Assembly (NCBI GenBank): GCA_001799255.1
Contig: MGTC01000024.1
Coordinates: 1 to 39,709, forward strand
Length of the DNA stretch: 39,709 bases
Origin: Deltaproteobacteria bacterium RIFOXYD12_FULL_55_16
Lineage (GTDB): Bacteria > Desulfobacterota > Desulfobulbia > Desulfobulbales > Desulfurivibrionaceae
Reading direction: 5' to 3'
Made by a program: the position numbers and the translations under genes. The notes under the pieces are model-generated. The model did not search any database and was not told where the DNA came from. It saw only the letters and a list, made by a program, of their open reading frames with translations. Shown in pieces: positions 37,592 to 39,709 of this stretch (the stretch's first letter is position 1; the number at the start of each line of letters is the position of its first letter).

Positions 37592-37864
37592 ATGACAATG
37601 GCAAAAGCGGCTCCCACGGATATGACCAGCAAATACACCACCGGTCAGTTTCAGCAGATCATTGACAAATGTGAAGGCTGCGATCGCACAATTGAAGTCG
37701 AGACAATCAGATATTGCGCCACCTACACCATGCCCGAAAGCAAATGGCGTCTGGGTATTTGCAATTTTGCAACCCATGTGAAACCAGAAATCAGCGTGTC
37801 CACCCTCAAGATAAACCCCTTGAAAGCCTCCAAACGTGCGGCAACAAAGGGTAAGAAAAAGTAG
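37592..37864 (+). CDS. Small PxxKW-type cysteine-containing protein of unknown function
   Basis: 90 aa; KCEGCDRTIEVETIRYCATYTMPESKWRLGICNFATHVKPE...INPLKASKRA; RBS ggagg upstream. Confidence 0.75.
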   Translation: MTMAKAAPTDMTSKYTTGQFQQIIDKCEGCDRTIEVETIRYCATYTMPESKWRLGICNFATHVKPEISVSTLKINPLKASKRAATKGKKK

Positions 37865-37890
37865 CCTCGTCTTGGCCCTACAGAAATACT

Positions 37891-37924
37891 AAAAGCCCTT
37901 CCGAATCAGGAAGGGCTTTTTTTT
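37891..37924. terminator. Rho-independent terminator (convergent genes)
   Basis: AAAAGCCCTTCC-GAATCA-GGAAGGGCTTTTTTTT. Confidence 0.93.
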
Positions 37925-37940
37925 AAGTAAAGTCAAACAA

Positions 37941-38468
37941 TTACAATATCGCCTTAGGATACAGGGCGCTCAACAATTTCTCGTCTTCCTTGATCTCCTT
38001 GAATCTCTCGTAAGCCTCCTGAAAATGGCCTGGCCTGGCCGCACTTTCTGCCACCATCCCTGCCGCCTGAGTCAAAAGTTCTTCTGAGCAGTCGTACACC
38101 GCCTGAAAAACCTTAGCAATCACCAGCTGCGGGTTTTTCTCATAAGGAGGAGGCGCCTTGGTGAGGGCAATAACCGCCTGCGACACCTCTGGTTCAGCAA
38201 TGCATCTGAAAAGATCCGGGGCATCATAGATGTCCGCAGCAACCAGCATCTGCTCAATGAGGCTGGCATCCAACGAATGTAGCAACCCGCGAACCAGAGT
38301 CAGATCCCCCTCCCCATCGGAGGCCATGAACAGCTTGATGTATGGCGTAATTTCATGGGACGCTAAAGATCCTTTCCGAAAAACCGACTCCATCCAGTGC
38401 AGTTGCATCTCCGGACTTCTGGCCACAAATGGCAGGTATTTTTCATACCATTTCCGTTTTTTCACCAC
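37941..38468 (-). CDS. Hypothetical protein
   Basis: 175 aa, no family recognised; compact ORF upstream of the terminator; helical, repeat-like composition. Confidence 0.65.
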   Translation of the reverse strand: MVKKRKWYEKYLPFVARSPEMQLHWMESVFRKGSLASHEITPYIKLFMASDGEGDLTLVRGLLHSLDASLIEQMLVAADIYDAPDLFRCIAEPEVSQAVIALTKAPPPYEKNPQLVIAKVFQAVYDCSEELLTQAAGMVAESAARPGHFQEAYERFKEIKEDEKLLSALYPKAIL

Positions 38469-38540
38469 TGCCTCACCTGTTTATATGACCGTACTTTTCC
38501 GGCCTGACTCACGTTTTCAATGTTCTGCCTGCAAAAAAGG

Positions 38541-39257
38541 TTAACGGCGATCCCCCAGAAACCGGAGCAGCATGAGGAACAGATTGACAAAATCAAGATA
38601 CAGGGCCAAAGCCCCCATGATCGCACCTTTCTGAATCGCCGCCTGCCCGTTTTCCATGATTCCGCCTGAGCCGATCCGGGTAATTTTCTGCACGTCATAG
38701 GCGGTGAGTCCGGTAAAAACAAGCACGCCAATGGCAGAAACCACCCAGGAGACCATGGAACTGCCCAGAAAGATATTCACCACCGAGGCGATAAGTATAC
38801 CCACCAGCCCCATAAATAGAAAGGAACCCAGGCTGGTAAGATCTTTCTTGGTTACCGTGCCATAGACTGCCATGGAAACGAACATCCCGCCTGCGACAAA
38901 GAAGGTGGTGGCGACGGAGGTGCCGGTATAAAGCAGGATAATGGCGGAAATGGTCGCCCCGTTTAAAACAGAGTACCCCAGAAAGAGACTGGTCGCCATG
39001 CGGGCGGACATCTGCTCGATCCTGGCGGACAGATAGATCACCATGCCAAGTTCGCCGAAAATCAGGCCATAAAACAGAATAGTGTTACCAAATATAATCT
39101 GCTGCAAGGCCGGAGTGCCGGCGACCAGCAGGGCGGTAAGCCCGGTGAGACCAAGCCCCGCCGCCATCCAGTTGAAGACCTTGGCCAGGAAAAGGGTTGC
39201 CGCCTGAGAGCGGGACTGATCAATAACCATTGTTCTGTCATTGTTACTGCTGTACAT
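38541..39257 (-). CDS. Bax inhibitor-1 / YccA family membrane protein
   Basis: Multi-TM; FNWMAAGLGLTGLTALLVAG, TAYDVQKI, GALALYLDFVNLFLMLLRFLGDRR C-terminus. Start at MYSSNNDR with RBS aaggag. Confidence 0.93.
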   Translation of the reverse strand: MYSSNNDRTMVIDQSRSQAATLFLAKVFNWMAAGLGLTGLTALLVAGTPALQQIIFGNTILFYGLIFGELGMVIYLSARIEQMSARMATSLFLGYSVLNGATISAIILLYTGTSVATTFFVAGGMFVSMAVYGTVTKKDLTSLGSFLFMGLVGILIASVVNIFLGSSMVSWVVSAIGVLVFTGLTAYDVQKITRIGSGGIMENGQAAIQKGAIMGALALYLDFVNLFLMLLRFLGDRR

Positions 39258-39331
39258 AATTTCTCCTTGCGCTTTAGATTTTAAATTGAGAGACAGATGC
39301 TCTGCCCAATAATGATAAATCACCCAAATTT

Positions 39332-39528
39332 GGTAACCGTTCAGCAGTGCCGTAGATGCGCGTGTCTGTCAATCATCGGCGGTAGCAGTGCCGACAAAGA
39401 GGCCTGTCCTCTATCCCAGCGAAGCTGGATAAAAGCCCCTATACCCGGTCCCCGGATAGGGGCTCAAACATAATGGTATGCGGGCCAGGCCGATGACAAA
39501 GCAGATGCGGTGCTGCTGAACGGTTACC
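39332..39528. repeat. MITE-like palindromic repeat, copy 2 (composite, longer)
   Basis: GGTAACCGTTCAGCAG ... CTGCTGAACGGTTACC 16-bp perfect terminal inverted repeats; inner hairpins TCGGC...GCCGA and AGCCCCTAT...ATAGGGGCT. Confidence 0.8.
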
Positions 39529-39709
39529 TATTCTTCGCTGATCATTTTCGCCACAACCTGCGTGGGCTCATATTCCTCCATGGCTATCTTGACTGCGGCG
39601 GTGATGGGCACAGCCAGCAGCATGCCGACTCCCCCCCACATCCAGCCCCAGAAGACAAGAGCAAACAAGACCACCAGGGGGCTGAGATCAAGACCGCGGC
39701 CCATAACTT
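39528..39709 (-). CDS. AI-2E family transporter, C-terminal end (5' part outside window)
   Basis: Manual minus-strand translation VMGRGLDLSPLVVLFALVFWGWMWGGVGMLLAVPITAAVKIAMEEYEPTQVVAKMISEE*. Confidence 0.85.
   Translation of the reverse strand, partial: VMGRGLDLSPLVVLFALVFWGWMWGGVGMLLAVPITAAVKIAMEEYEPTQVVAKMISEE

Overview
39.7 kb chromosomal window, mostly housekeeping genes, with the gene repertoire of a Gram-negative anaerobe. It looks like a Desulfobulbales-type deltaproteobacterium, but that is inference from gene content only. Contents in order: serC (3' part), a radical SAM protein and rlmN; an orphan polysaccharide-export set (Wza-like protein, beta-barrel, Wzz/CpsD) interrupted by ppaC and mgtC; grpE-dnaK; a tetraheme cytochrome/UshA-like protein; rarA, rlmD/rumA, leuDC, an amidohydrolase (mtaD-like), PNP, thrC, gpmI, rsfS, rlmH, der; an AmgK/MurU-like pair; lpxI-lpxA-fabZ-lpxD, ihfA/HU, eno, pilC; a PxxKW-family protein, a BI-1 family protein and the C-terminus of an AI-2E transporter. 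No rRNA, tRNA, CRISPR array, prophage or IS transposase was recognised. The strongest non-routine signal is an in-frame TGA at 14670-14672 (minus strand) in the multiheme UshA-like gene. Both sides stay in frame from a clean signal peptide (start 14840) to the ORF end (13203). The context reads ...TEPCG-U-QSNQLGGLPKKA... and is followed by a hairpin TTGGGC-GGTCT-GCCCAA 15 nt after the TGA, i.e. a bacterial SECIS-like element. This is very likely a selenoprotein that the ORF track truncates. Several families of small palindromic intergenic repeats are also described.
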